Assembly (NCBI GenBank): GCA_965227335.1
Contig: CBDDFV010000012.1
Coordinates: forward strand, 248,001 to 312,000
Length of the DNA: 64,000 nt
Reading direction: 5' to 3'
Source of the DNA: CBDDFV01 sp965227335
GTDB lineage: Bacteria > Planctomycetota > Phycisphaerae > Phycisphaerales > SM1A02
A model generated the notes under the pieces. That model had not been told where the DNA came from, did no database searches, and saw only the letters and a program-made list of their open reading frames with translations. The translations under genes and the position numbers were made by a program. Positions 49,202 through 58,331 of the stretch are shown here, piece by piece (position 1 is the first letter of the stretch; each line of letters opens with the position of its first letter).

Positions 49202-50835
49202 GTCCAGTTCGCCAGCAGGATCGCGAGGTCGCCGGCGTCGACCGCCCCGCTGCCGTTCAGGTCCGCCGCGCCAGGCTGTCCCCATCCCGCGAGGAGCGCG
49301 GCGAGATCAACCGCATCGACGAAGCCGTCGCCGTTCAGATCACCCGGCGTCACGCCGTCGATGATCACGGCGCCGCTGGCCGGCGGTCCGTCGAGCACGC
49401 CGTCGCCCGGCGTGACGGTCAGACCGACGACATCGCCGGCCCCGAAGCTGGAGCGAGGCAGCGCATCGCTGCGGGCGGCGGTGACGGCGTCGCGGACCAC
49501 CACATCGTTGACCGTCCACACCCAGCGATACCGCACGATGTCGAAGTCGACGTCATCGAGGATGAGATCGTTGTCGACGAGTCCGAACAGCACATCGTCG
49601 GGCGTCGGGACCGCGGGGGCGAACGACAGTGTGACGGGCGCCGGCGCACGGTTCAGATCGGGGTCGCGGGTCTCGACGACGAGGATCGGGATCTCCGCTT
49701 CGAGGTCGCCGTTGATGCGAAGGCGGATCGTCCATTCGCCGGTGATCCGGTGCATCTCGAAGATGTCGAACGTCGCCCACCACCAGGACGTGCGGTAGTC
49801 CTCGGGATTGTCGTACGCGTAGTTCGGCGACGTCCATGAGATCGTTCCGTCCGGACGCACGAACTCCCATTGCTGAATGCTGTTCGCGGGCAGGTTGTGC
49901 ATCCGGTACCAGATGCTCACGAACGGATCCGTCAGCTCCAGCTGATTCGTTGACGGCAGCACGTACGGGAGCCAGTCCGCCTGCCAGAGATCCTCGTGGG
50001 TGACGCCGGCGTCGATGATGTACGTCTCGAAGTCGATCGGCGTCTGGTCGACCCACTGGCTCTCGCCCGGATGGCAGGGACCCGTGTACGGTTCGGTGAC
50101 GACGTCGAAATCGCGCACCTCGAAGTGCAGGTGCGGGTAGGTGCTGCACCCGCTCGACGCCGTCATCCCGATGATCTGACCCGCCTCCACCGGATCGCCC
50201 GGCCCGACAGCGACGCTGTTCTGCGCGAGATGAAAGTACCAGCCGACGCGACCGAAACCGTGGTCAATGATCACGTAGTTGCCGGCGCCGTTGCAACTGG
50301 TGTTCATGTCCGGCTCGCCGTCGACGGCGATGATGACGACGCCGTCCAGCGCTGCGTACACCGGCACGCCGATCACCTGCTCGCCGAAGGTCCGGATCTC
50401 CGTGTCGTTTCCGTTGTGCCCGTTGTAGGTGTGGTCGCCGCAGAACCAGTCCAGCACGCCGGGCCCCGCGTCGAGATCGACGAAGTTGTGCGTGTACAAC
50501 TCCTGGTAGAGACGGCCCGCCATGGGATAGAACGTGAACTTCGGCGGCGCCCCGAGCGCGGCGGGACCGTCCGGCGTCGGCCAGACGCCGTCGTGCGTCG
50601 CCCGGTATGCGTCGATCGCCGCGTTGACCTGGGCCCGCGTCGTCGCCGGAACGCAGGGATGCGCCGGCGGCCCGATCGCCTCGCCCCCGACGGGACCGCC
50701 CGCTCCGCGCTCGTCCGCCTGCGCCGCCGCGGACCCGAACCACACGCCGGAAGAAATCGCCGCGAGAATCGCCGTCGCTCGAACACGCCTGGCGCGGCGT
50801 AACGCGGTCGTCGCATGCATGCTGCGATGTTGCAT
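49198..50835 (-). CDS. Exported M23 metallopeptidase with dockerin-like C-terminus
   Basis: A 545-residue exported peptidase. The signal peptide ends near GSAAAQADE. The M23 (lysostaphin-like) domain occupies about 100-280: YNGHNGNDTEI contains the first zinc His-Asp pair and TYPHLHFEVRDF the HxH motif, with YVIIDHGFGRVGWYFHLAQ between. Residues 280-470 are beta-sandwich-like. The tail carries two dockerin-like loops (DLNGDGFVDAVDLAALLAGW and DLNGSGAVDAGDLAILLANW). M23 enzymes usually cut peptidoglycan cross-bridges or exported glycylglycine peptides; the target here is unknown. It is translationally coupled with the DinB-like gene. Confidence 0.92.
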   Translation of the reverse strand: MQHRSMHATTALRRARRVRATAILAAISSGVWFGSAAAQADERGAGGPVGGEAIGPPAHPCVPATTRAQVNAAIDAYRATHDGVWPTPDGPAALGAPPKFTFYPMAGRLYQELYTHNFVDLDAGPGVLDWFCGDHTYNGHNGNDTEIRTFGEQVIGVPVYAALDGVVIIAVDGEPDMNTSCNGAGNYVIIDHGFGRVGWYFHLAQNSVAVGPGDPVEAGQIIGMTASSGCSTYPHLHFEVRDFDVVTEPYTGPCHPGESQWVDQTPIDFETYIIDAGVTHEDLWQADWLPYVLPSTNQLELTDPFVSIWYRMHNLPANSIQQWEFVRPDGTISWTSPNYAYDNPEDYRTSWWWATFDIFEMHRITGEWTIRLRINGDLEAEIPILVVETRDPDLNRAPAPVTLSFAPAVPTPDDVLFGLVDNDLILDDVDFDIVRYRWVWTVNDVVVRDAVTAARSDALPRSSFGAGDVVGLTVTPGDGVLDGPPASGAVIIDGVTPGDLNGDGFVDAVDLAALLAGWGQPGAADLNGSGAVDAGDLAILLANWT

Positions 50836-50953
50836 GGCGGACTCCTGTTCTCCCCGGGCGTCCCCACGCCGCGCAGCGAATCCGCGCGACGTCCCTGTTA
50901 TACCGCTCGTTTCCGCCCGGCGACATCAGAAAACCGCACACGCAGATCCGCCG

Positions 50954-51382
50954 TCACACCGGGCCCTCCGCCAGCCACCCTCGGATCGCCTCGCCGATTT
51001 CATCCCGGACCCGGCGGAACACGGCGCGTTTCGCCTCGTCGTCGCCCGTCGCGCCGGACGGGTCGCTGAACGACCACCGCAGCCTGACGTGATCGCCCGC
51101 CCACCCCGACGGGCACGCGTCCGCGGCGTGATCGCACACCGAAATGACGTGGGTGATGTCGCCCTGAGCGAGATAGGCGTCAACCGGCTCGGCGCGATGA
51201 TCACGGATGTCGACCCCGACCTCCTGCATGACGTCGACCGCGAACGGGCTGAGCCGCCCCGGTTCGACACCGGCCGAGGCGACATCACAACGATCGCCGG
51301 CGAGTTCGCGAAGCCAGCCCTCCGCCATCTGGCTGCGGGCGGCGTTGTGGGTGCAGATGAAGAGCACACGGGGACGGGACAC
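50954..51382 (-). CDS. arsC: Arsenate reductase, low-molecular-weight phosphatase type
   Basis: Thioredoxin-coupled ArsC-like protein of 142 residues from GTG 51382 (VSRPRVLFICTHNAARSQ). The P-loop nucleophile is Cys10 in CTHNAARSQ. The resolving cysteines appear in ISVCDHAADACP, and the general-acid aspartate in WSFSDPSGATG. No ars regulator or efflux gene is adjacent, so a tyrosine-phosphatase role is an alternative, but the CDHAADACP cysteine pair favours arsenate reduction. Confidence 0.9.
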   Translation of the reverse strand: MSRPRVLFICTHNAARSQMAEGWLRELAGDRCDVASAGVEPGRLSPFAVDVMQEVGVDIRDHRAEPVDAYLAQGDITHVISVCDHAADACPSGWAGDHVRLRWSFSDPSGATGDDEAKRAVFRRVRDEIGEAIRGWLAEGPV

Positions 51383-51672
51383 GGCGACGCTCCTGGACCG
51401 AACCCTGGGGGACGGGGCGGCGACAGAAAATAGCACACGAGAAGGAGCCGGCGGTATCGCCCCGGAGGAGTTCAGAGCAACGATTCAGGGCCGGCCTTCC
51501 CCAACCCCGCCCAGCTTGTTCCGGATGATCTGAGCCGACGTCCGGGGGCGCCGGGGGCGCCGCATCGCCTCACACCCTGCCCGGTCGGGCGAGGGTGTTC
51601 TCGTGGAGGGCGTGGTTGAGATGTGGGGCGCGTGTCCCTGACCCGAGTCACGGCGAGTCCGGGAATGAGAAA

Positions 51673-51706
51673 CGCGGCGTCGACCCGGCGCCGGGTCGAC
51701 GCCGCG
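51673..51706. terminator. 34-bp perfect palindrome after the chemoreceptor gene
   Basis: CGCGGCGTCGACCCGGC is followed immediately by its exact reverse complement, with no loop. It lies 29 bases past the chemoreceptor stop on the minus strand. It can form a strong terminator hairpin (no T-run) or a protein-binding dyad. Confidence 0.75.
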
Positions 51707-51734
51707 TGTGCGTCAGGGAGCGGCGACGATCAGA

Positions 51735-54080
51735 TCAGGCGGCCCGGGCGTGGTCCCAGGTCGCGGCCTGGTCTCCGTCATCGTTGTCGTGATTCGCGTT
51801 CTGGAAGCTGAAGCTGGTCGACTGGGTGTCGCGACAGACCTTGAACTGGCGGAGCAGTTCGAGCATGCTCGCGGCCTGGGCGGAGGTTTCCTCCGCGGCC
51901 GCCGCGAGCTCTTCGGAGCTGCCCGCGTGCGACTGCGTGACGGTGTCGAGTTCGCCGACGCCTCGGTTCACCTGGGCGACGCCGCTGGTCTGTTCCTCGG
52001 ACGCCGAGGAGATTTCGGCGAGGAGGGTGTCGACCTTCGCCGCGCTGGCGTTGATCTTCTCGAGGGCTTCGGAGACGCGGGCGGCGATGGTGACGCCGTT
52101 GTTCGCACGTTCGTTGGCCTGTTCGATCATGGCGGCGGTGTCCTTCGCCGCGTCCGCGCTGCGCTGGGCGAGGCTGCGGACTTCTTCGGCCACGACGGCG
52201 AATCCCTTACCGGCCTCGCCCGCGCGAGCGGCTTCAACCGCGGCGTTGAGGGCGAGGAGGTTCGTCTGGAAGGCGATTTCCTCGATGACCTTGATGACGC
52301 GGGTGATCTCTTCACTGGACGACTTGATCTCGTCCATGGCCTGCGTCATCTGGACCATTTCCTCGTGGCCCTGGCTCGCGGAGCGCTGGGTTTCGCTCGA
52401 GAGGCGGTTGGCCTCCGAGGCGTGCTCCGAGTTCTGACGCGCGACGCCGAGGATCTCTTCCAGCACCGCGCTCACCTCTTCGAGACTCGAGGCCTGCTCG
52501 GTGGAGCCCTGGGCGAGCGACTGGCTGGACGCGGAGACCTGTTCGGAGCCCTGGTCGATCTGTTCGGCGGAGAACGTGATGTCACGGACGATCTTCTCGA
52601 TCCTGGCCACGAACATGTTGAACCACTTGCCGAGCTCCCCGATCTCGTCGCGTCGCGCCTCGTCGACCCGCTGGGTGAGGTCGCCCTCGCCCTGCGCGAT
52701 GTCCTGGAGGGCCGCGACGGTCTGCCTGATCGGCGTGACGATGCTGCGGGCGGTGAGGAACGCCAGCGTGAAGCCGATGATCGCGCCCAGGATCATGAAG
52801 ACGATCATCTCGGCTTCGGCGGTCTGGATGGTGGTCATCGCCTTCTGGTCGGCGGTGTCCGCGATGGAGATCGCCTTCGACTCAACCTCGATGAGCTGCT
52901 CCTCGCAGTCGATCAGGTCGGCCGCGACAATGAGCTTCTCCTCGATGAGGTGGGAGAGCAGGTTCTGGTACTCGTTCACCTCGCGGCTGACAGCGGCGAG
53001 CATCGCGATATCCGCGGCGTGTTCACCGTGTTCCGCGAGCATCTCCCTGGTCTTCGCGAGGTTCGACCGCAGCTCGGTGAGCTGGTTCTCCATGACCGGC
53101 ACGTGGCTGATCCGGCTGTCGACCAGGAAGGACACCTGCGAGCAGGCGAGTCGCAGCGCCCACATTTCGGTGCGGGCGAGCTGATCCACCAGCGTCGCCC
53201 GGGCCGCGATGGCGTCGGCGTCGGCCCCGTTCTTCTCGAGTTCGTACAGCGCCGCCTCGTGCGAGTGCACGATCGAGGCGAGCTGCCTGTCGATCATCCT
53301 GTTCAGTTCGCTGAGACGATCCGTTTCGGCCTCGATCGAGTGGTAGACCCGGACGAGCTCCTTGAAGGTGTCCTCGTACGCGGCCATCGACTCGCGGATG
53401 ATCGTGAGCGCCTCGGTCTCCTCCGGGGTGAGATCGAACTCGGAGCCGATCTTCGCGATCGTGGCGGCCATCTCGGCGGAGATCGCCTTGTGCTCCTCGG
53501 CGACCTTCTCACCCGCCGCGTGATCCTCGATGCCGACCCGCACGAACTCGTTCTGGAGCGAGCTGAGCATCGCGCCCTTCGTCTCCAGATCGAGCGCGGC
53601 GAGCGCGAGGTGGGACTGCTTGCCGACCGACATTAACGACAGCACGCCGATGCCGCCCACGAGGGCGACACAGCCGATCACCAGACCGAAGCCGCCGTAG
53701 AGACGACCGCCGACGCCGAGACGCTGGTGCATGCCGGAAAAGAAGAACCCGACGGCGAGAGCGCCGATCACGCCCATGATGATCATGATCTCGACGATCA
53801 CGCTCTTCGTCTTCAACTCGCCCATCGTGCCGAAACCAGCGTGGTCGATGGTGCGATTCCGCGCGGCGTCGAGCGTTTCGAGTCGCGCCGGATCCACGAG
53901 CGTCACCGTGGCCTCCGACGAGGCGTGGGCCGCGCTGTCGCCGTGCCACCCCCAACCCGCCGTCGACCTTGATGATCCGCCGCCGTCCGCCGTTGCAGGC
54001 GTCGCCGCGGCGAACATGAGCACACAGCAGATCAGTCCGAGAATGCGACGCACACCTGAAGAAGGCGTAACCGTGGTCAT
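51735..54080 (-). CDS. Methyl-accepting chemotaxis protein
   Basis: A 781-residue transducer. An N-terminal signal-like hydrophobic segment (RRILGLICCVLMFAAATPAT) and about 90 residues precede a second helix (VEIMIIMGVIGALAVGFFFS) and the usual first transmembrane helix. Residues 170-440 form a periplasmic helical bundle. A transmembrane helix (AEMIVFMILGAIIGFTLAFL) leads to HAMP (VTPIRQTVAALQDIAQGEGD) and a long signalling coiled coil with tip EVRSLAQRSADAAKDTAAMI. The C-terminus ends DNDDGDQAATWDHARAA without a CheR pentapeptide of the NWETF kind. The extra N-terminal module is unusual for a receptor. Confidence 0.93.
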   Translation of the reverse strand: MTTVTPSSGVRRILGLICCVLMFAAATPATADGGGSSRSTAGWGWHGDSAAHASSEATVTLVDPARLETLDAARNRTIDHAGFGTMGELKTKSVIVEIMIIMGVIGALAVGFFFSGMHQRLGVGGRLYGGFGLVIGCVALVGGIGVLSLMSVGKQSHLALAALDLETKGAMLSSLQNEFVRVGIEDHAAGEKVAEEHKAISAEMAATIAKIGSEFDLTPEETEALTIIRESMAAYEDTFKELVRVYHSIEAETDRLSELNRMIDRQLASIVHSHEAALYELEKNGADADAIAARATLVDQLARTEMWALRLACSQVSFLVDSRISHVPVMENQLTELRSNLAKTREMLAEHGEHAADIAMLAAVSREVNEYQNLLSHLIEEKLIVAADLIDCEEQLIEVESKAISIADTADQKAMTTIQTAEAEMIVFMILGAIIGFTLAFLTARSIVTPIRQTVAALQDIAQGEGDLTQRVDEARRDEIGELGKWFNMFVARIEKIVRDITFSAEQIDQGSEQVSASSQSLAQGSTEQASSLEEVSAVLEEILGVARQNSEHASEANRLSSETQRSASQGHEEMVQMTQAMDEIKSSSEEITRVIKVIEEIAFQTNLLALNAAVEAARAGEAGKGFAVVAEEVRSLAQRSADAAKDTAAMIEQANERANNGVTIAARVSEALEKINASAAKVDTLLAEISSASEEQTSGVAQVNRGVGELDTVTQSHAGSSEELAAAAEETSAQAASMLELLRQFKVCRDTQSTSFSFQNANHDNDDGDQAATWDHARAA

Positions 54081-54328
54081 GGGTCAGATCTTTCGAGAAC
54101 GTCGAAGGGATGGCTCAGCGCGGCGCCGTCCGACGTCTTCCCCATCGGCCTGCCCGATGATCCGGTTCACACGCACCGCGCGGATCCTCATCGATGATGG
54201 TCGACCTTCTCGGCCGCGACGCGCCAGATCGACCGACGTCCGGAAAGAACGCGGCTGACGGCTGGCGAGCCCGCGCGGCCCCGGCGATACTCGATCCGCT
54301 GTCTCCCGCTCCAAGAAAGGAGATCTTC

Positions 54329-54799
54329 ATGCGCGCTGTTCTCGACCGTTTCGACCGCCGCATCTCCGCCGTCATGGGCGCGATCGGCGTTCCCGCGCTC
54401 CGCTACTCGCTGGCGGTGATCTTCATCTGGTTCGGAATCCTGAAGCCGTTCCATGTCTCGCCGGCGGGTGCGCTGGTGTTGAAGACGGTCGACTGGATGC
54501 CGCTGCTGTCGGCCGAGGCGTGGCTGGCGGTGATCGGCTGGTGGGAGGTGGCGATCGGCGTGACGTTTCTGTTTCGACGGACGCTGCGGATCGCGATCGC
54601 GTTGCTCTTCCTGCAGATGGCGGGGACGTTCATGCCGCTGGTGATCCTGCCGGAGGTCACGTTCCAGCCGGGCCGGATCCCGTGGGGACCGACGATGGAG
54701 GGCCAGTACATCATCAAGAACCTGCTGATCATCTCCGCCACGCTGGTCGTGGGCGGGACGGTGCGGGGGACGATGCGGGGGTCGCGGCGGGGGGCCTGA
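54329..54799 (+). CDS. DoxX/DUF417-like small membrane protein
   Basis: A 156-residue integral membrane protein from ATG 54329 (MRAVLDRFDRRISAVMGAIG), with Shine-Dalgarno AAGAAAGGAG. Four hydrophobic segments include YSLAVIFIWFGILKPFHVSP and WLAVIGWWEVAIGVTFLFRR, characteristic of the DoxX-like/DUF417 family implicated in membrane redox or stress tolerance. Divergent from the chemoreceptor gene. Confidence 0.85.
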   Translation: MRAVLDRFDRRISAVMGAIGVPALRYSLAVIFIWFGILKPFHVSPAGALVLKTVDWMPLLSAEAWLAVIGWWEVAIGVTFLFRRTLRIAIALLFLQMAGTFMPLVILPEVTFQPGRIPWGPTMEGQYIIKNLLIISATLVVGGTVRGTMRGSRRGA

Positions 54800-54885
54800 C
54801 GCCGGCGGGTTGTCGACAGGCGTCAATCTATCTATTGAGCACACGGTCACGCCCGAGCGACTCCGCCCGGCGCGCCGCCGCCGCG

Positions 54886-55416
54886 TCAGCGTGGCGCGGG
54901 CGGATCGAGAATCGACAGATACGCCCGCCACGGGCCCGCGTCCTCGCGGTGCTGGTGCGCCATCGCCTTGCACAGATGCCCGATGTGATGCAGGTCGTGC
55001 GCCACCCATGCGCACAGCAACTGCTCCATCGTCACCCGACCCAGCGCCGGATGCACCCCAGGGCGGTCCAGCAGGGACTCGAGCGGCAACTCCGCGAGCA
55101 CGTCCAGACTCGCCGCCCGCTGAGCCGCGAATCGATCCATCAGCGTCCCCAGCGAAAGATCCGCGAACGCCCGCCAGCCGTCGCGGTCATACGGTTCGAA
55201 GGGCGCGGCATCACCATGCTCGATGATCCACCGGACGCGGGGAATCCAGTCGTGAATCTCGTTGTCGAGGTAGTGCGCGACGATCTGCCGCGCCGACCAC
55301 GTGTCGGGTCCGTAATCCGCCTCGGTCCACGCCTCGCTCAGCCCGCCGACCAGCGTGCGCACCACCGCCGGCGTGCGTTCGAGGATCTCGAGATCACGGG
55401 CGCGGGAGAATCGCAT
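54886..55416 (-). CDS. DinB-like (DinB_2) protein
   Basis: A 176-residue four-helix bundle from ATG 55416 (MRFSRARDLEILERTPAVVR). Metal-ligand histidines lie in SARQIVAHYLDNEIHDWIPR and AWVAHDLHHIGHLCKAMAHQ. Members of this family are putative metal-dependent thiol transferases or DNA-damage-inducible proteins. It follows the HPF-like gene by 50 bases on the same strand. Confidence 0.87.
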   Translation of the reverse strand: MRFSRARDLEILERTPAVVRTLVGGLSEAWTEADYGPDTWSARQIVAHYLDNEIHDWIPRVRWIIEHGDAAPFEPYDRDGWRAFADLSLGTLMDRFAAQRAASLDVLAELPLESLLDRPGVHPALGRVTMEQLLCAWVAHDLHHIGHLCKAMAHQHREDAGPWRAYLSILDPPAPR

Positions 55417-55466
55417 GCGACCTCCGATCACGGTGACGACGGTTCTTCATCGTCGACCCCATCGCG

Positions 55467-55772
55467 TCACTCGCGCCGTTCCGCCAGGCGGGTGACCGCG
55501 TTGACCAGTTTCTGCACGCATTCGCTGACGGACTCGTAGATATCGCCGCCCTTCGCATCGACCGCGATCGGTTGCTCGCCGGCGAGGCGGGCTTCCATGA
55601 CGCAGCGATGGTCGTCCGGGCCACGCCGACCCTGCTTGTCGTCACGGAGGTGGACTTCGACCCGCGTGATGCGATCCGTGAACCGCGACAGACCGTCCTC
55701 GACCGACGCCGTGACATGCTCCGCCAGCGACTGGCTGCCGTCGATGTCGCCAAAGTTGACCTGAACCTTCAT
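55467..55772 (-). CDS. hpf: HPF/RaiA ribosome hibernation factor, short form
   Basis: A 101-residue protein from ATG 55772 (MKVQVNFGDIDGSQSLAEHV). The fold signature VTASVEDGLSRFTDRITRVE and VHLRDDK, followed by the VEARLAGEQPIAVDAKGGDI strand and YESVSECVQKLVNAVTRLAE helix, matches the HPF/YfiA N-domain that sits in the mRNA/tRNA channel of resting ribosomes. The long-form C-terminal dimerisation domain is absent. Confidence 0.9.
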   Translation of the reverse strand: MKVQVNFGDIDGSQSLAEHVTASVEDGLSRFTDRITRVEVHLRDDKQGRRGPDDHRCVMEARLAGEQPIAVDAKGGDIYESVSECVQKLVNAVTRLAERRE

Positions 55773-55887
55773 GGATGCATCTCCGAACAACGTGATCGCG
55801 ACGTCAGGGAGCGGCGGCGGGCGAGACGATCCGGCCCTCCCCGGGAGCCCCGTCAGGTCCGGCCGATCGCCCCCTGGTGACAAACAC

Positions 55888-55911
55888 AAAACCCGCCTTC
55901 GCAGCGGGTTT
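55888..55911 (-). terminator. Minus-strand terminator upstream of hpf
   Basis: Stem AACCCGC/GCGGGTT around CTTCGCA, with TTTTGTGTTTG after it on the minus strand. It faces transcription arriving from the RHS locus. The rest of 55773-56565 has a second GGGCCGGC/GCCGGCCC hairpin at 56115-56152 and no secure gene. Confidence 0.65.
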
Positions 55912-56386
55912 CATGAAGTGGGCCCAAGTGGACTCACATAGGCCGCCGTAACCCACTGTGACCGGGAGGGTTGACAGGATACCAAAATTCAGGCGGTGCA
56001 GAATCCGGTGCGGCAACGTCGCGCATTGCAACGCACCGAGTCGCTGACTCCCGACTCCCGCGTGAACCGGTTTCGGTTCTTGAGCCGAAGCCTTGTGAGC
56101 ATTCTGAACAAATCGGGCCGGCCCTTCATCCCTCTGGAAATGGAGCCGGCCCTTACGGGTGTCGCGCGTCGTGGTCCACAGATTGTAACGCGATCAGGTC
56201 TGGTCGGGGAGAAGGAGTAAGGACGCCAAAGCCATCGTGGTTTCCAGGGTTGACGAGGTCAGACTCCAGCAGCCGTACCCTCGCGGCACGTTCGTCGCTC
56301 ATCTCGGGAGCAGCTCGGCCTCGTCATCGGGATCAATAGCTGACAGATACCACGACGACCTACCGGGACTTGCATCAAACGACAAC

Positions 56387-56569
56387 TCACTCAGCAGATT
56401 GGCTATCGATGTGGCGAAAACACAGCACGCTGCCCTGCTCGAGTAAGTCGGTCCGGCGGGTAAGCAATCCACGCGCAAGCAAGCCGAGAAGAGGACTGTC
56501 TGGGTCGGCACCTGGCTCGGGCCGCCGCACGGCCCAGCTCGACACAACTCGGACTGCGCTGATTCTCAA
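56387..56569 (-). CDS. Possible small ORF coupled to the lipoprotein gene
   Basis: A TTG-started 60-residue frame overlaps the stop of the upstream lipoprotein gene (TTGA) and reads LRISAVRVVSSWAVRRPEPG and onward. The overlap is the only support; there is no recognisable motif and composition is not clearly coding. Confidence 0.2.
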   Translation of the reverse strand: MRISAVRVVSSWAVRRPEPGADPDSPLLGLLARGLLTRRTDLLEQGSVLCFRHIDSQSAE

Positions 56570-57642
56570 TTCGGCCGCGCCGCCAGACGCCTTCTCATCT
56601 CATCTTCAATGTGCTCCACTTCCCGCAACACCCTGATCGTGGGACCGATCAACCCATAGGCCAGCTGGCCGTGATCACCTCTCGTAACACGGGTCTCTAT
56701 CCTCTCGAGTTCTCCACGCCAAGGGCCTCCTCCATGAACCACGACGAGGATCTCGTCCATAGCCGCCAAACAGCCAGCTATGTCTTGATCTTGCTGGCCT
56801 TCGTCCGCTTGAAACGCTAGCAGCAACGCCTCGCGCTCACCGGGCAGGAGGTCCTGATGAGCTGCCACGTCTGCTTCCACTCCCGCCCTTCGTACACTAA
56901 GAAGCCAATCCTCGAAGTAGGCGCGCTCCATCGCAAGTGCCGCGGCACAACCAAATGGATCCTGCGATCGAAGCCACTCGACCGAGTACCCACATTCATC
57001 CCACGGAACATCATTGCCGAAACCGCCAGCATCTCTCATTAGCCCTAACAACATACGCGCGGAGGCTACGCTTGTCACCAGTTGCGACTCGCTCGCGAAC
57101 TGTCGGGCGATGCGTGACATTGCGCACCAATTCGCTATCGCTCGGTCTCGATCCGCGTCTACCGTACTAAGCACATCTGCACGCAGTGCATTGAACGCAG
57201 CGATACCACCCTTCACATGCTCGACGCTGATATCTACACCTGCAGAGTAGTCAATCCCAGTCCGACCTACTTGATCACAACACTCCCGCAATCGCTCCAA
57301 CGCCCCCGGAGCGGACATTGGCATCTCGCAGATCTCCAGAAAAGCCCGCCCCGCGCCATCGGACTCGACTTCGCTTCGAACGATTGCAGCTGCCACCGGA
57401 AGAGGCACCCAATCGTCCAGCCCACTTCGCCAAGCCAACACGCTCATCCCATCATGCCGCAACGCAAGCGCCAACACATCATCCGCGCTCGAATGAGCCA
57501 CCCCCCCGCCTGGCTGTTGAACATGCCAGTCCGACGACCGCGAACTTGAGACTTCTGGTACATCCACAGGAGAGCCGCCGTCATCGCAGCCAACCAGCAG
57601 TACGTGTGCCGCAACCACAACCCAACATCCTCGAATCGTCAT
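56566..57642 (-). CDS. Lipoprotein of unknown function in the RHS locus
   Basis: A 358-residue protein with a short signal and lipobox LLVGC at residues 15-19 (MTIRGCWVVVAAHVLLVGCD). The mature protein is mostly alpha-helical: LALALRHDGMSVLAWRSGLD, AFLEICEMPMSAPGALERLR and ANWCAMSRIARQFASESQLV are recognisable helices with regularly placed Cys and Trp. No family recognised. It is the third minus-strand gene after the RHS gene, with 185 bases to the preceding membrane protein; a role in delivering or restraining the RHS protein is conceivable. Codon use is less GC-biased than in housekeeping genes. Confidence 0.75.
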   Translation of the reverse strand: MTIRGCWVVVAAHVLLVGCDDGGSPVDVPEVSSSRSSDWHVQQPGGGVAHSSADDVLALALRHDGMSVLAWRSGLDDWVPLPVAAAIVRSEVESDGAGRAFLEICEMPMSAPGALERLRECCDQVGRTGIDYSAGVDISVEHVKGGIAAFNALRADVLSTVDADRDRAIANWCAMSRIARQFASESQLVTSVASARMLLGLMRDAGGFGNDVPWDECGYSVEWLRSQDPFGCAAALAMERAYFEDWLLSVRRAGVEADVAAHQDLLPGEREALLLAFQADEGQQDQDIAGCLAAMDEILVVVHGGGPWRGELERIETRVTRGDHGQLAYGLIGPTIRVLREVEHIEDEMRRRLAARPN

Positions 57643-57827
57643 AGCCGGCCCCTCCGACGGTACCTCACACTACTCAACGTTGGCGCTCGCGTCGCTGTCC
57701 AGCCACTCGACAAGCCCTCCGACCGCCTACGGGCCCGCTCGCACTGCCGACACATTGAGGCATCGCGTTGCATGATTGTCACCGCGGGCCGCAGAGCACA
57801 ACCGAGTGCCTCAGTTGTCACGCTATT

Positions 57828-58295
57828 CTACCCCCCACCGACGCGATTCGCCATCACGCCAAGCAACATCGCTCCTACCGGAGTAGACACGATTATCATA
57901 AGCAGGCTGCCGCCCAACACGCTAAACCCTACGGGACCACCGAATGCCCAGTTCATAGCGGCAGGCGATAACCATGCTCCTAACCAGATCACCGCACCAA
58001 TGTTAATCCAGAACCCGGCCAACACGGGAGGCTCCACTGCTCGCTCGTAATCACGAGAATCAAAGATAGTACCTCCCGCGAGGTAACCCGCGCCCCCTGA
58101 TACGAGAACCGCCTTGCCCACATCCATCTGCCCCCACCCACCGAACACGACCAGCAATGGCACTCCTATTAGCAGCAAGCACCCCACCGCCGACACCAAG
58201 CTGACAACTTGCGCCTTCGACAACCTCCCGTATCGAACAGTCTCAACCAAGACAACCGTCACGAGCCACATCAAATACGGTGCTAGTCCTAACAC
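57828..58295 (-). CDS. Four-helix membrane protein downstream of RHS (candidate immunity)
   Basis: A 155-residue protein with GTG start at 58295 (VLGLAPYLMWLVTVVLVETV). Four or five hydrophobic segments: residues 1-20, 29-50 (VVSLVSAVGCLLLIGVPLLV), 60-78, 92-112 (FWINIGAVIWLGAWLSPAAM) and 120-150. A short charged loop FDSRDYERAVEPP separates the middle helices. It begins 36 bases after the RHS stop codon, the position normally occupied by the cognate immunity gene of a polymorphic RHS toxin. Immunity function is an inference from position and membrane topology. No family recognised. Confidence 0.72.
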   Translation of the reverse strand: MLGLAPYLMWLVTVVLVETVRYGRLSKAQVVSLVSAVGCLLLIGVPLLVVFGGWGQMDVGKAVLVSGGAGYLAGGTIFDSRDYERAVEPPVLAGFWINIGAVIWLGAWLSPAAMNWAFGGPVGFSVLGGSLLMIIVSTPVGAMLLGVMANRVGGG

Positions 58296-58331
58296 AGCTG
58301 GCCAGAGAATCCTGCTCCCCTACTGCTCAGA

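Noticed and set aside
55912..56300. Hidden tRNA or attachment site between hpf and the RHS locus
   Set aside because: Some GC-rich hairpins are present but no T-arm (GTTCGAA-type) or cloverleaf could be built on either strand.
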